NCBI GenBank assembly: GCA_047459075.1
Contig: VSCH01000011.1
Location: 1 to 64,000, forward strand
Reading direction: 5' to 3'
DNA: 64,000 bases
From: ZC4RG19 sp017577565
Lineage (GTDB): Bacteria; Actinomycetota; Acidimicrobiia; Acidimicrobiales; VFJN01
Each line of letters begins with the position of its first letter. Position 1 is the first letter of the stretch. The translations under genes and the position numbers were made by a program. The notes beneath the pieces are model-generated. The model had not been told where the DNA came from. It searched no databases and saw nothing but the letters and a program-made list of their open reading frames with translations. Shown here piece by piece: positions 26,482 through 34,719 of the stretch.

Positions 26482-28590
26482 ATGTCCGAGACAGACATCT
26501 CCGGCCCGGGGGCGCCTTGCCCGGCCGCTGAGGACGGGAAGCGGACGAGCGCCGGGTCGGCCCCCGCCGACGGTGCCGCCGCTCCCGGCGGCACACCACC
26601 GGCCGGCGAGACGCCGGTGGACGGCACCCCGGTCGAGCCGGCCCCCACGGCGCCGATCGAGGGGGCGGCGACCGACGGCGCCGGCGCCCGCGGCCCCGAG
26701 GACGGGGCCGGTGACGGCGGCAACGGTGGCGGCAGCGGCCGCAAGCGGCGCCGGCGCGGCAGCCGCGGCGGCCGCAAGCGCAGCAAGGCGCGGGCCGAGA
26801 GCCGCGCCGGCACCGAGGACGCCGGCGAGCCCGCCTCGGCCGCCGAGGCCCCGGCGGCGACCGCCGCCGGCGAGGGCGCCACGGCCGAGAGCGGCGAGAC
26901 CGGCGAGCCCGGGCGCGGGGGGCGCCCGGCGCCCCCGCCCCCGCCGCTCGACGACGACCGCACGCCCGAGCTCCCCGACCTCCACCGCGAGGGCCGGCCG
27001 GCGAGCGTCGAGGCGGCCGCGGCCGCGCTCGTGCCCAAGGCGCCGTCCAAGCCCAAGATCGGCGACTCGATCCCGCCCGAGGTGCTGGCCCAGATCGAGG
27101 CCCGCAAGGCCGAGGAGGCCGGCACGACGGCGAAGGAGGGCCGCAAGCGCCGTCGCCGGCGCGGCGGCCGGGGGCGGTCCGCCGCCAAGGCGACCGCCGG
27201 CGAGCGCCGGGACGACTCCGGGCCGGTCGAGGCCGTCATCCCCCAGGCACCGCCCGACCTCGACGAGGCGACGCTCGAGCGCCGGCGGGGCCGGGAGCGC
27301 AAGGGCAAGGCCGTCGGCCGCTACTCGATGTGCGTCCACGTCGGCCCGACGGCCACGCAGATCGCCGTGCTCGAGGGCCGCTCGCTGATCGAGCACTACG
27401 TGTCGCGGCCCTCCGACGACGTCTCGCAGATCCACGGCAACATCTACCTGGCCCGGGTCCAGAACGTGCTCCCGGGCATGGAGGCCGCGTTCGTCGACAT
27501 CGGCACGCCGAAGAACGCGGTGCTCTACCGGGGCGACGTCCACTACGACCCCGAGGACATCGAGCGCGCCGGGACGAAGGGCCGCCCCCGCATCGAGGAC
27601 GTCCTGAAGGCCGGCCAGACCATCATCTGCCAGGTCACGAAGAACCCCATCGGGGCCAAGGGCGCCCGCCTGACCCAGGAGGTCTCCCTGCCCGGGCGGT
27701 TCGTCGTCCTCATCCCGAACTCGTCCACCTACGGCATCTCCAAGCGGCTGCCGGACGACGAGCGCCGGCGCCTCCGCCAGATCCTCGACCGGGTCAAGCC
27801 CGACGAGCACGGCGTCATCGTCCGCACGGCCGCCGAGGGCGTCACCGCCGAGGAGATCGAGGACGACGTCCGCCGGCTGGTCGAGCAGTGGAACCAGATC
27901 GACGCGCTGGCCAAGCGGTCGAAGGCCCCGAAGCTGCTCTACCGGGAGCCCGACATGGCGGTGCGGGTCATCCGGGAGGAGTTCAACCAGGACTACCGCA
28001 GCGTCCTCATCGACGACTGGGACCTCTACACCGCGGTCCGCGACTACGTGGCGTCGATCAGCCCCGAGCTGGCCGACCGGGTCGAGTACTACGACGTCGA
28101 GAAGGAGCGCCTGCCGCTCTACGAGCGCCACCACGTGCACGAGCAGCTGCACCGGGCGCTCGACCGCAAGGTGTGGCTACCCTCGGGCGGGTCGCTCATC
28201 ATCGAGCACACCGAGGCGCTGACGGTCATCGACGTCAACACCGGCAAGAACGTCGGCACCTCGAGCCTCGAGGAGACCGTGTTCAAGAACAACCTCGAGG
28301 CCGCCGAGGAGATCGCCCGCCAGCTGCGGCTCCGCGACGTCGGCGGCATCATCGTCGTCGACTTCATCGACATGGAGAAGGCCTCCAACCGCGAGGAGGT
28401 CATCCGGGTCTTCCGCGAGGCCCTGTCCCGGGACAAGACCCGCACGCAGGTGTTCGAGATCTCCGAGCTCGGCCTGTGCGAGATGACCCGCAAGCGGATC
28501 GGCGAGGGCCTGCTGGAGTCGTTCACCACCCGGTGCCCGACCTGCGAGGGCCGGGGGGTGCTCATCGACAAGGAGCTGCTGCCCGACTGA
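26482..28590 (+). CDS. rne: Ribonuclease E/G
   Basis: 702-residue endoribonuclease that cuts single-stranded, AU-rich RNA and matures rRNA. The first 280 residues are a disordered, alternating acidic and basic region with Arg/Lys blocks (KRRRRGSRGGRKRSK type), probably for RNA or partner binding; in mycobacterial RNase E an extension also lies at the N-terminus. The S1 domain and RNase H-like/DNase I-like catalytic core follow (GNIYLARVQNVLPGMEAAFVD onward). The metal-binding Asp residues of the active site are D584 (VIDVN) and D627 (VVDFIDM), and the Zn-link is C685-P-T-C688. Both match E. coli RNase E. The start is ATG, 15 bases after DUF2344. Confidence 0.93.
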   Translation: MSETDISGPGAPCPAAEDGKRTSAGSAPADGAAAPGGTPPAGETPVDGTPVEPAPTAPIEGAATDGAGARGPEDGAGDGGNGGGSGRKRRRRGSRGGRKRSKARAESRAGTEDAGEPASAAEAPAATAAGEGATAESGETGEPGRGGRPAPPPPPLDDDRTPELPDLHREGRPASVEAAAAALVPKAPSKPKIGDSIPPEVLAQIEARKAEEAGTTAKEGRKRRRRRGGRGRSAAKATAGERRDDSGPVEAVIPQAPPDLDEATLERRRGRERKGKAVGRYSMCVHVGPTATQIAVLEGRSLIEHYVSRPSDDVSQIHGNIYLARVQNVLPGMEAAFVDIGTPKNAVLYRGDVHYDPEDIERAGTKGRPRIEDVLKAGQTIICQVTKNPIGAKGARLTQEVSLPGRFVVLIPNSSTYGISKRLPDDERRRLRQILDRVKPDEHGVIVRTAAEGVTAEEIEDDVRRLVEQWNQIDALAKRSKAPKLLYREPDMAVRVIREEFNQDYRSVLIDDWDLYTAVRDYVASISPELADRVEYYDVEKERLPLYERHHVHEQLHRALDRKVWLPSGGSLIIEHTEALTVIDVNTGKNVGTSSLEETVFKNNLEAAEEIARQLRLRDVGGIIVVDFIDMEKASNREEVIRVFREALSRDKTRTQVFEISELGLCEMTRKRIGEGLLESFTTRCPTCEGRGVLIDKELLPD

Positions 28591-28624
28591 GCGGGGAGGT
28601 TGGCGACCGCCGGCGGGGGCCGGG

Positions 28625-28630
28625 TAGGCT
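28625..28630 (+). promoter_or_regulatory. -10 box for rplU-rpmA
   Basis: TAGGCT, with a weak TTGGCG 19 bases upstream at 28600-28605. It predicts a leader of about 50 bases before the rplU ATG. Confidence 0.4.
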
Positions 28631-28688
28631 GTCCCGTCCCCGTCGTGGTCCCAGCGCGCGCTCGGGCGCGCCGAACGAGGCAGATCGC

Positions 28689-29000
28689 ATGTACGCAGTC
28701 ATCAAGACCGGTGGCAAGCAGTACCGGGTCGAGAACGGCCAGCGGCTCGACGTCGAGCTGCTGGGCGTGGGCGAGTCCGAGGAGGTCGAGCTCACGCCCG
28801 TCCTCCTCGTCGACGGCGACACCGTGCTGGCCGGCCCCCAGGCGCTGAAGGGCGCCAAGGTCACCGCCCGGGTCGTGGGCGAGGCGAAGGGCCCGAAGGT
28901 CACCGGCTTCACCTACAAGCCGAAGACCAACCAGCGGCGGCGCTGGGGGCACCGCCAGCGGTACTCCACCATCGAGATCACCGGCATCAGCAAGGGCTGA
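28689..29000 (+). CDS. rplU: 50S ribosomal protein L21
   Basis: 103-residue L21, the normal length. It starts MYAVIKTGGKQYRVENG and ends in the L21 signature KPKTNQRRRWGHRQRYSTIEI. It binds 23S rRNA. The ATG follows GAGGCAG. rpmA follows after 15 bases, the standard pair. The 58-base stretch before the ATG could be a regulatory leader, but I see no specific fold. Confidence 0.98.
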   Translation: MYAVIKTGGKQYRVENGQRLDVELLGVGESEEVELTPVLLVDGDTVLAGPQALKGAKVTARVVGEAKGPKVTGFTYKPKTNQRRRWGHRQRYSTIEITGISKG

Positions 29001-29015
29001 GGGAGGCGCGACGAC

Positions 29016-29270
29016 ATGTCCAAGACGAAGGGCGCCGGCTCCACCAAGAACGGCCGCGACTCGCACTCCAAGCGCCTCGGCGTGAAGGTGTTCGACGGCA
29101 CCGAGGTGCGCGCGGGCTCGATCCTCGTGCGCCAGCGCGGCACCCGGTTCCACCCGGGCGAGAACGTCGGCCGGGGCGGCGACGACACGCTGTTCGCGCT
29201 CGTCGACGGCAAGGTCAAGTTCGGCCAGCGGCGGGGTCGCAAGCTGGTCGACGTGCTGCCGACCGGCTGA
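29016..29270 (+). CDS. rpmA: 50S ribosomal protein L27
   Basis: 84-residue L27. It has KGAGSTKNGRDS near the start, a short N-terminal tail without the cleavable extension of Firmicutes, and VRQRGTRFHPGENVGRGGDDTLFA. The N-terminal tail reaches the peptidyl transferase centre. The start has GGGAGG upstream. A strong hairpin follows the stop. Confidence 0.98.
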   Translation: MSKTKGAGSTKNGRDSHSKRLGVKVFDGTEVRAGSILVRQRGTRFHPGENVGRGGDDTLFALVDGKVKFGQRRGRKLVDVLPTG

Positions 29271-29302
29271 CGGCCGCCACCCCTCGCGACCGACCGCACA
29301 CT

Positions 29303-29330
29303 CGGGGCCCCCGCCGCGGCGGGGGCCCCG
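29303..29330 (+). terminator. Hairpin after rpmA
   Basis: A 28-base perfect palindrome (14-base arms 29303-29316 and 29317-29330, all G and C). In RNA the central bases would form the loop. It separates the ribosomal protein genes from obgE. Confidence 0.65.
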
Positions 29331-29394
29331 GCGCGCCGTGTCACGGGCGCGTGAAGCCCTCGGCGCGCGTTTCGCAACCTCGTCACCGTCCCGA

Positions 29395-29400
29395 CATACT
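29395..29400 (+). promoter_or_regulatory. -10 box of obgE, leaderless
   Basis: CATACT ends 8 bases before the GTG of obgE, with TTCGCA 18 bases further upstream as possible -35. Confidence 0.45.
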
Positions 29401-29408
29401 CGGCAGCG

Positions 29409-30662
29409 GTGTCCCAGTTCGTCGACGAGTGCAACCTCCACGCCAAGGCCGGCGACGGGGGTGCCGGGGCGGTGTCCTTTCGGCGGGAGGCGCACGTGGC
29501 CCGGGGCGGGCCCGACGGCGGCGACGGCGGCGACGGCGGGGACGTCTGGCTGGTCGCCGACCACAACGTCGCCTCGCTGCTCGCCTTCCGCGACCACCCG
29601 TTCCGGCGGGCGGAGGACGGCGCCCACGGCATGGGCAAGGGCCGGCACGGGCGCTCCGGTGCCGACCTGCTGGTGCCGGTCCCCGTGGGCACCGTCGTGC
29701 GGGACCGCGACGGCACCGTGCTCGCCGACCTCGTCAACCCCGGCGACCGCTACCTCGCCGCCGAGGGCGGCCGGGGCGGCCGGGGCAACGCCCGGTTCCT
29801 GTCCAACCGGCGCCGGGCGCCCGCCTTCGCCGAGCAGGGCGAGGTCGGCGAGGAGCGCTGGCTGCGGCTCGAGCTGAAGCTGCTGGCGGACGTGGCCCTC
29901 GTCGGGTTCCCGAACGTGGGCAAGTCGACGCTGATCAGCCGCATCTCGGCGGCCAAGCCGAAGATCGCCGACTACCCGTTCACCACGCTCGAGCCGCATC
30001 TCGGGGTCGTGCGCATGGACGACGGGTACGAGTACGTGGTGGCCGACATCCCGGGTCTCATCGAGGGCGCCAGCGAGGGGCGCGGGCTCGGCCACCAGTT
30101 CCTGCGCCACATCGAGCGCGCCCGCGTGCTGTGCGTGCTCCTCGACCTGGCGCCGTTCGCCGAGCGGCCGCCGGCCGAGCAGCTCGAGGTGCTCCTCGAC
30201 GAGCTGGGCGCCTACCGGCCCGAGCTGCTCGAGCGCGAGCGCGTCGTCGTGGGCAGCCGGGCCGACCTCGCCGAGGGGGCGGTCGACGCCCCGGTCGAGC
30301 TGCGCATCTCGGCGGTGACCGGCGAGGGCATCGCCCGGCTGCGCGGCCGGCTCGCCGAGGCGGTGCGGACGGCGCGGGCGGAGCTGCCCGAGCCGGCCCA
30401 GTTCGTCGTGCACCGCCCGGTGAGCGAGGGGTTCCGCGTCGTGCGCGAGGGCGCCGAGTGGGTCGTCGAGGGCCGCCAGGCGCTGCGGGCGGTGAACCTC
30501 TCCGACCTGACCCGCCCCGACGCCCTCGACGAGGCCCACCGGCGCATCCGCCGCCTCGGCATCGACAAGGCACTCGCCCGGGCGGGTGCTCGTCCCGGGG
30601 ACAGCGTTCGCATCGGAGGACTGGTGTTCGAGTTCCAGGACGACGAGGGCGACGACCGGTGA
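29409..30662 (+). CDS. obgE: GTPase ObgE
   Basis: 417-residue GTPase that binds the 50S subunit and helps its assembly. The glycine-rich Obg fold (about residues 1-158) contains GGDGGDGGDV and GGRGGRGNARF. The G domain has GFPNVGKST (G1), the switch region with YPFTT, and DIPGLIEGAS (G3). The usual NKxD (G4) is replaced by S283-R-A-D286, which should weaken guanine recognition by Asn/Lys although the key Asp remains. An OCT domain closes the protein (about 345-410). The GTG overlaps nothing upstream; the stop overlaps proB as GTGA. Confidence 0.95.
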   Translation: MSQFVDECNLHAKAGDGGAGAVSFRREAHVARGGPDGGDGGDGGDVWLVADHNVASLLAFRDHPFRRAEDGAHGMGKGRHGRSGADLLVPVPVGTVVRDRDGTVLADLVNPGDRYLAAEGGRGGRGNARFLSNRRRAPAFAEQGEVGEERWLRLELKLLADVALVGFPNVGKSTLISRISAAKPKIADYPFTTLEPHLGVVRMDDGYEYVVADIPGLIEGASEGRGLGHQFLRHIERARVLCVLLDLAPFAERPPAEQLEVLLDELGAYRPELLERERVVVGSRADLAEGAVDAPVELRISAVTGEGIARLRGRLAEAVRTARAELPEPAQFVVHRPVSEGFRVVREGAEWVVEGRQALRAVNLSDLTRPDALDEAHRRIRRLGIDKALARAGARPGDSVRIGGLVFEFQDDEGDDR

Positions 30663-31747
30663 TCGTCGTCGCCAAGATCGGGACCTCGTCGATCACCTGC
30701 GAGAGCGGCGAGATCGACGAGTCGGTTGTCGCGAAGTTCTGCGCCGAGGTGGACGAGCTGCGCCAGCTCGGCCACCGGGTGGTGATCGTGACCAGCGGCG
30801 CCATCGCCGCCGGCCTGCCGGCCCTCGGGCTCACCGCCCGGCCGCGCGACGCCGTGACCCTGCAGGCGGCCTCCGCCGTCGGGCAGAGCCGCCTCATGCA
30901 GGTCTACGACGCGGCGCTGGCCCGGTCGGGGCTGGTGGCGGGCCAGGTGCTGCTCGCCCCGCTCGACTTCATGGTGCGCCAGCAGTACCTGCACGCCCGC
31001 TCGACGCTCAACCGGCTGCTCGAGCTCGGCGTCGTGCCGGTGGTCAACGAGAACGACGCCATCGCCGACGACGAGATCCGCTTCGGCGACAACGACCGCC
31101 TGGCGGCCCTGGTGGCGCACCTGCTCGCCGCCGACCTGCTCGTGCTGCTCACCGACCAGCCCGGCCTGCTGAGCGGCGACCCCCGGTTCGACGCCGAGGC
31201 CTCGCTCATCGAGGAGATCGTCGAGGTCGACCACAGCTTCGAGGCCATGGCCGGGGGGGTGGGGTCCGACCGGGGCAGCGGCGGCATGGCCTCGAAGCTG
31301 GCCGCGGCGAAGATCGCGGCGTGGTCGGGGGTGCGGGCGGTCATCGCCCACGCCCACCGGACCGGTGTGCTCGTCGACGCCGTCAAGGGCCAGCCGGGGA
31401 TCGGGACCGTCGTCGTGCCCCGGAAGCGCCGGCTGCCGGCGCGCAAGCTGTGGATCGCGTTCGCCGTCGGGTCGGCCGGCACGATCCTCGTCGACGAGGG
31501 CGCCAAGCGGGCGCTGTGCGAGCGGGGCGTGTCGCTCCTGCCGGCGGGCGTCATCGGCGTCAAGGGGAGCTTCGAGGCCGACGACGCGGTCGAGATCGCC
31601 GGGCCCGACGGCGAGGTGTTCGCCAAGGGCCTGAGCCGCCTGGACGCCGCCGGGCTGCGCGAGGTGTCCGGGCTGCGCACGTCCCAGCTGCCCGAGGGCG
31701 TGCCCCACGAGGTCGTGCACCGCGACGACCTCGTCGTGCTGCCCTGA
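30659..31747 (+). CDS. proB: Glutamate 5-kinase
   Basis: 362-residue first enzyme of proline synthesis, phosphorylating glutamate. The amino acid kinase domain starts VAKIGTSSIT (phosphate loop) and shows VTSGAIAAG, NENDAIADDEIRFGDND and LLTDQPGL; GSGGMASKLAAAKIA is the nucleotide part. A C-terminal PUA domain (about residues 275-355) is present, as in the long form of the enzyme. The GTG overlaps the obgE stop. proA, usually next, is 14 kb away at 45614. Confidence 0.95.
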   Translation: MIVVAKIGTSSITCESGEIDESVVAKFCAEVDELRQLGHRVVIVTSGAIAAGLPALGLTARPRDAVTLQAASAVGQSRLMQVYDAALARSGLVAGQVLLAPLDFMVRQQYLHARSTLNRLLELGVVPVVNENDAIADDEIRFGDNDRLAALVAHLLAADLLVLLTDQPGLLSGDPRFDAEASLIEEIVEVDHSFEAMAGGVGSDRGSGGMASKLAAAKIAAWSGVRAVIAHAHRTGVLVDAVKGQPGIGTVVVPRKRRLPARKLWIAFAVGSAGTILVDEGAKRALCERGVSLLPAGVIGVKGSFEADDAVEIAGPDGEVFAKGLSRLDAAGLREVSGLRTSQLPEGVPHEVVHRDDLVVLP

Positions 31748-31762
31748 GGCGCGCCGGCGGCG

Positions 31763-31789
31763 CCGCCCCCGGGCGCCGCCCGGGGGCGG
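31763..31789 (+). terminator. Hairpin after proB
   Basis: Two 13-base arms (31763-31775 and 31777-31789) are exact reverse complements. It lies between the proB stop and the -10 box of the next gene. Confidence 0.55.
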
Positions 31790-31790
31790 G

Positions 31791-31796
31791 TACGGT
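31791..31796 (+). promoter_or_regulatory. -10 box for the GT-C-like gene
   Basis: TACGGT. The predicted start lies near 31803, giving a leader of about 17 bases that contains AGGGG before the GTG at 31821. A 6-codon reading frame (GTG at 31804 to TGA at 31824) overlaps that start and may be chance. Confidence 0.4.
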
Positions 31797-31820
31797 CGCC
31801 GGCGTGACCAGGGGTCAGCG

Positions 31821-33269
31821 GTGAGCCGAGGGCTGGACGCGCCGCCCGCCGCGCCGGCGGCCACGACACCGGGGGCGACCGGCCGGTCGCCGGGGGTCGC
31901 GGTCGCCCTCGTGGCGGCGCCCCTGCTCGCGCTCCTGCGGTGGTGGCAGCTCCACGGGCGGGCGCCGCTCACCTGGCAGGACACCGAGGACTTCGCGGCC
32001 ATGGCCGAGGCGCCCTGGTCCAGCCGGTCGCTGTGGGCGGGCATCCGCCCGCCCGGGGTGCCGGTGCTCCTGCGCCTGGTCGGCGGCGACTGGTCACGCT
32101 ACGTGGCGCTGCAGGCCGCGCTCGCCGTGGCCTGCTGGACCGCCCTGGCCGCGTCGGTGGCCACGGTCGTGCGGGGGCGGGGCCGGTGGGTGGCGGCCGC
32201 GGCGGTCGTGGCGCTGGCCACCACGACCCCGGTGACGATGTGGGAGCGGTCGGTGCTCTCCGAGTCGCCCGCCCTGTCGCTGCTCGCCCTGACGGTGGCG
32301 GCCGGCCTCCAGGTCGCCCGGTCGCCCGGCCGGTGGACGGTGCTCGGGACCGTGGCCGCCGGGGCCGCGTGGCTGGCGGTGCGGGACAGCCACGCTGCGG
32401 TCGCGCTGGCCGGCGGCGCCGCGGCGCTCGGGGCGGGGGCGGGGGCGTGGGTCCGCGCCCGCCGCACCGGTCGCGACGCCGGCCCGGGCGGGGCCCCGGC
32501 CCGGGCGTGGCCGCTGGCCGCCCTGGGGGCGGCGGCGCTCGCCCTCGGCGGGCTGGCGATGGCCGGTGCGGCCCGGGGCGACCGCGACGCCTTCCCGACC
32601 CGCAACGTCTACGCCGTCCGGATCCTGCCCTACCCCGAGCGGGTGCGGTGGTTCGCCGACCACGGGATGCCCCAGGCCGAGCACTTCCTCGGGCCCGACC
32701 GGCGGGCGCCGTACGTCGAGCGCGGCCGGGCACCGGTCGTCGCCGTCCCCGACGGCGACCCCGAGCTCGAGCCCTGGCTCCGGTGGGTGGCGTCGGAGGG
32801 CCGCACCGCCCTGCTGCGCTACATGGCCACGCACCCCGGCTACCTGCTGGCCGAGCCGTTCCGGAGCCCCGAGCGGGCCTTCAACAACGCCGACGGCGAC
32901 CGGGGCTTCTACGCGGCGCCCGACACGGTGCGGGCCCCGCTCGTCGACCGGCTCCTGGCGCCGTCCACCCCGGTGGTGCTGGCGGTCGGGGCCCTGCTCC
33001 TCGGCTGGGGCCTGGGCCTCCGGCGCTGGACCCCGGCGCTGGTGACCGGGGCGGCCGGCGTCGCCCTGGCCGCCGTCCACGGCCTCGTGGCCTGGCACGG
33101 CGACGGGATGGAGACGGCCCGCCACCTCGTCGTGCCGGCGCTCCAGCTCCGCGTCGGGGTGCTGCTCCTGGCCGTCGGCCTCCTGCCCGCGCCCCCGGGC
33201 GGGGCGGGGGAGGGGGGCGTCCCGCCGGGACCGCCGGGTGGGGAGCCGGCCGGTCAGAGGTCGGGGTAG
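31821..33269 (+). CDS. Integral membrane protein, GT-C glycosyltransferase-like
   Basis: 482-residue membrane protein with about nine or ten hydrophobic segments. The first outside loop has TWQDTEDFAAMAE and then GIRPPGVPVLLRL, the pattern of an acidic residue followed by a Pro-Pro motif seen in ArnT/PMT-like GT-C enzymes; the match is by pattern only. A loop of about 140 residues between helices (about 255-375) would lie outside. The tail is Gly/Pro-rich. The GTG has AGGGG upstream. Its last 16 bases overlap the 3' end of the convergent SDR gene. Confidence 0.65.
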   Translation: MSRGLDAPPAAPAATTPGATGRSPGVAVALVAAPLLALLRWWQLHGRAPLTWQDTEDFAAMAEAPWSSRSLWAGIRPPGVPVLLRLVGGDWSRYVALQAALAVACWTALAASVATVVRGRGRWVAAAAVVALATTTPVTMWERSVLSESPALSLLALTVAAGLQVARSPGRWTVLGTVAAGAAWLAVRDSHAAVALAGGAAALGAGAGAWVRARRTGRDAGPGGAPARAWPLAALGAAALALGGLAMAGAARGDRDAFPTRNVYAVRILPYPERVRWFADHGMPQAEHFLGPDRRAPYVERGRAPVVAVPDGDPELEPWLRWVASEGRTALLRYMATHPGYLLAEPFRSPERAFNNADGDRGFYAAPDTVRAPLVDRLLAPSTPVVLAVGALLLGWGLGLRRWTPALVTGAAGVALAAVHGLVAWHGDGMETARHLVVPALQLRVGVLLLAVGLLPAPPGGAGEGGVPPGPPGGEPAGQRSG

Positions 33270-34057
33270 CCGGGGTCGAGGCTCGGGTGGTCGAGCCCGC
33301 CGTCGACGCCCACGACCTGGCCGGTCAGGTACGACGACGCCGGCGAGGCCAGGAACAGGATGGCGGCGGCCACCTCGTCGGGGTCGCCGATGCGGCGCAG
33401 CGGCGTGGCCTGCTCGAGCCCCCGCCGGGTGGCCTCGTCCTCGGTGACCAGCGCCAGCGCCGAGGTGGCGACCGCGCCGACCGCCACGGCGTTGACCCGG
33501 ACGCGCGGCGCCAGGTCGCGGGCGGCGAGGCGCGTCCAGTGCGACAGCGCGGCCTTGGCCGTGCCGTAGGCCACGTACCCCCGCCCGGCGGCCGAGCCGA
33601 TGGCCGAGGACACGTTGACGACGGCCGCCGCCTCGCCGTCCGGGCGGGGGGAGGCCAGCATCAGCGGCACCGCCGCCCGGGTGACGGCGTGGGCCGTGGA
33701 CACGTTGAAGCGGAACGCGGCCTCGAGGTGCCGGGCCTCCGTGCGGGTGAGCTCGCGGGGCATCCAGCCCCCGACGTTGTTGACCACGACGTCGAGCCGG
33801 CCGAACGCGTCGGCGGCCGCCTCGGCCAGACCGGCGGCGGCGTCGAGGTCGGACAGGTCGGCGGGCACGACGACGGCCCGGCGCCCCGCGGCCTCGATAC
33901 GCTCGGCCACGGCGGCGAGCTGCTGCTCGGTGCGGGCGGCGACGAGGACGTCGGCGCCCGCCTCGGCCAGCGCCACCGCGGTCGCCGCGCCGATGCCGCG
34001 CCCGGCGCCGGTGACGACGGCGGCCCGGTCGGTGAGGCGGAACCGGTCGAGGATCAC
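33254..34057 (-). CDS. Short-chain dehydrogenase/reductase
   Basis: 267-residue classical SDR that oxidises or reduces an alcohol or carbonyl with NAD(P)H. Cofactor motif T16-G-A-G-R-G-I-G23, NNVGG at about 93-97, the catalytic S150/S151, and Y164-xxx-K168. Arg residues after the second strand (ARTEQ, A-R-T) suggest NADPH. The end DHPSLDPGYPDL extends beyond the usual VDGG. Substrate unknown; FabG-like. The GTG overlaps the stop of the RNA methyltransferase gene, so it is the last gene of that operon. Confidence 0.88.
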   Translation of the reverse strand: MILDRFRLTDRAAVVTGAGRGIGAATAVALAEAGADVLVAARTEQQLAAVAERIEAAGRRAVVVPADLSDLDAAAGLAEAAADAFGRLDVVVNNVGGWMPRELTRTEARHLEAAFRFNVSTAHAVTRAAVPLMLASPRPDGEAAAVVNVSSAIGSAAGRGYVAYGTAKAALSHWTRLAARDLAPRVRVNAVAVGAVATSALALVTEDEATRRGLEQATPLRRIGDPDEVAAAILFLASPASSYLTGQVVGVDGGLDHPSLDPGYPDL

Positions 34058-34719
34058 GTCGTGCCCCTCCCGAGGACGTGGTCGCGGATCCAGCTGTGCA
34101 TGGCGATGCCGGAGGCCACCCCGGCGTTGATCGACCGGGTGGAGCCGAACATGGTGATCGAGCGGACCTCCGCGCACGCCGCCCGGGCGGCCTCGGAGAG
34201 CCCGGGGCCCTCCTGGCCGAAGAGGAGCACGCACCGGCGGGGGAGCGGGGACGACTCCAGCGGCACGGACCCCGGCAGGTTGTCGATGCCGACGAGCGGC
34301 AGGCCCTCGCCCGCCGCCCAGGCCGCGAGGTCCTCGATCGTCGGGTGGTGGACGACGTGCTGGTAGCGCTCGGTCACCATCGCCCCCCGCCGGTTCCAGC
34401 GCCGGCGCCCGACGATGTGCACCGCCGCGGCCAGGAAGGCGTTGGCGTTGCGGACGACCGTGCCGATGTTGAGGTCGTGGCGCCAGTTCTCGATGGCCAC
34501 GTGGAACGGGTGCCGCCGGGTGTCCAGGTCGGCGACGATGGCCTCGACCTTCCAGTAGCGGTAGCGGTCGACGACGTTGCGACGGTCACCGCGGGCCAGC
34601 AGCTCCGGGTCGAGGCGGGGGTCGTCCGGCCACGGGTGGGGGTGCGGCCCGACGCCGACCGGCGGGTCGGTCCCCGGCGCCGGGCGCCCGGCGCCCGCGG
34701 CCTGCTCGGGCCCGTTCAG
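34054..34719 (-). CDS. TrmH/SpoU-family RNA 2'-O-methyltransferase, probable CTG start
   Basis: SPOUT-class enzyme that methylates ribose 2'-OH in tRNA or rRNA using SAM. Motif 1 is IENWRHDLNIGTVVRNANAF, motif 2 LLFGQEGPGL, and motif 3 STRSINAGVASGIAMHSW; the knot is complete. The conserved region VVDRYRYWKVEAI needs a start upstream of 34560, yet there is no ATG, GTG or TTG in frame between the pspA stop and a GTG at 34500, which would cut this region off (148 residues). A CTG at 34719 overlaps the pspA stop as CTGA and gives 221 residues. I favour it; the start is uncertain, the function is not. Confidence 0.85.
   Translation of the reverse strand: MNGPEQAAGAGRPAPGTDPPVGVGPHPHPWPDDPRLDPELLARGDRRNVVDRYRYWKVEAIVADLDTRRHPFHVAIENWRHDLNIGTVVRNANAFLAAAVHIVGRRRWNRRGAMVTERYQHVVHHPTIEDLAAWAAGEGLPLVGIDNLPGSVPLESSPLPRRCVLLFGQEGPGLSEAARAACAEVRSITMFGSTRSINAGVASGIAMHSWIRDHVLGRGTT

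Noticed and set aside
31804..31824. Six-codon upstream reading frame before the GT-C-like gene
   Set aside because: It is too short to judge; the GTGA overlap with the main start is suggestive but can arise by chance in this composition.
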